DNA of 64,000 nt from Blepharisma japonicum (taxonomy: Eukaryota > Ciliophora > Heterotrichea > Heterotrichida > Blepharismidae), in contig CATKHK010000037.1 in NCBI GenBank assembly GCA_949751835.1, positions 359,576-423,575 of the forward strand, given 5' to 3'. Under the pieces are notes generated by a model. It did not search any database and was not told the DNA's origin. It saw only the letters and a list, made by a program, of their open reading frames with translations. Positions 63,185-64,000 of this stretch are shown in pieces; the stretch's first letter is position 1; the number at the start of each line of letters is the position of its first letter. A program made the position numbers and the translations under genes.

Positions 63185-64000
63185 CATAAATCTTTACCTA
63201 ATAAAGCATTTCATAGCTTCTTCTCTTCTGCATAACTCTCTAAGAACATTTCCTTTATTTCTATAATAAAGTGCTTTATTTGGATTGATTCTAATTGCAT
63301 CGCTGTAATATTTTATTGCTTCTTCATATCTCTTTTCATCATAAAAGATAGCTCCTATGTTATTGTATGCATGTGAATGATTTGGATCAATCCTGATAGC
63401 TTCTAAAAGCATTCCATAGCTTCTTCTCTTCTGCCTAACTCTCTAAGATCATTTCCTTTATTTAAATAATAAAGTGGCTCATTTGAATTGATTCTAATTG
63501 CATCATTGTAATGTTTTACTGCTTCTTTATATCTCTTTTCATTAAAGAAGATAAGACCTATGTTATTGTATGCATCAGCATGATTTGGATCAGTTTTGAT
63601 AGCTTCTTTATACTTTTTTAGTGCTGGGTGTATTTTTTCCACTTCATTCTCAAAGTTCACGCCCTCTTCAGGATTGTTTTCTAATTCAAATTGCATTTCA
63701 TCTGAAATAAATTTGGACTTTTCTTCATAGAAGCTCTTGATAATTATATCAATTTGTCTTCCTATATCACAAATAACTCAATGCTCTTTGTTGATCTTGC
63801 TGCAAAAATTATTTTTGCTTTATCAACAGCATCATTTGATTGCAAAACTAACAAATTTAAAGCTGGATCTTTCTCCAATCTAGATAGTTTTTGTGTTATT
63901 CAGATTTTTTCGGCATAGCTGCCAATTTTTGTCGAATCAGAGTCGATTGCTTTTAAAATTTGTTTGAAGATATTTTTATAACTACAAAGAGTTTGAGTAA
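63185..64000 (-). pseudogene. Frameshifted TPR paralogue, cut by the window end
   Basis: Starts beyond base 64000. The visible part holds SDSTKIGSYAEKIWITQKLS, the DPALNLLVLQSNDAVDKAK block, and two double-TPR units (EAIKTDPNHADAYNNIGLIF and EAIRIDPNHSHAYNNIGAIF). Frameshifts occur at about 63,770 (one T missing in the FCDIG codons, so the frame ends early) and at about 63,405 (between the two units), and the 3' end reads into a stop earlier than the paralogues. It is therefore a recent pseudogene. Confidence 0.8.

Noticed and set aside
1-64000. tRNA, rRNA, CRISPR or telomere repeats
   Set aside because: No T-loop-like GGTTCGAATCC strings in a cloverleaf context, no spaced direct repeats of CRISPR type and no CCCTAACA-like arrays were seen.

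Overview
The window reads as nuclear DNA of a heterotrich ciliate, most likely Blepharisma or a close relative. Two observations support this. First, many reading frames stay open only if TGA is read as tryptophan. Examples are the ABCC transporter, the MATE transporter, the cyclin and the 8.8 kb cysteine-rich gene, and TGA falls where the families have Trp, as in the QEPW motif of the first ABC domain. Genes end in TAA or TAG. Second, genes are interrupted by 15- or 16-nt GT...AG introns, ten of which could be placed exactly, and every 15-nt intron has an A at position 10. The DNA is AT-rich, intergenic gaps in the left part are mostly short, and no tRNA, rRNA, CRISPR or telomere repeat was seen. 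All coordinates below assume this code and these introns.

From about 0.4 to 46.4 kb is a gene-dense region of ordinary cellular genes on both strands. They include mitoribosomal mL46, an AIR/ZCCHC7-like zinc-knuckle protein, a MATE transporter, an AGC-type kinase, an AAK1/GAK-type kinase, and a full-length ABCC transporter. Next come a small FoP/CHTOP-type mRNA-export adaptor, a TrmL-like tRNA methyltransferase, a cyclin-Y-like protein with a SAM-like N-terminus, an MFS transporter, and an MRH-domain membrane protein. They are followed by a Tmemb_185A-like protein, an allantoinase-family protein lacking most metal ligands, CCDC124, a WD40 protein, a tail-anchored coiled-coil protein, a FAM161-like protein and RNA polymerase II subunit Rpb7. 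The region ends with one gene of about 2,950 codons (37.5-46.4 kb, minus strand) holding six LamG-like/Cys-rich units and a C-terminal multi-pass membrane domain.

From about 46.5 to 64 kb the character changes. Intact genes are few: two TPR proteins, one kelch-like protein and a small UBA protein. Around them are gene wreckage and dispersed repeats. These include frameshifted TPR paralogues, pieces of kelch and WD40-type relatives, a SEC63 C-terminal remnant, a broken DD(35)E integrase beside an OTU protease remnant, and a truncated start of a LamG/Cys-rich gene. Two dispersed repeat blocks (A and B) accompany the TPR copies. The TPR and kelch proteins share an N-terminal Cys/His module, so this looks like an expanding and decaying paralogous family that swaps C-terminal repeat domains. 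The TPR array grows in 204-bp (two-TPR) steps.
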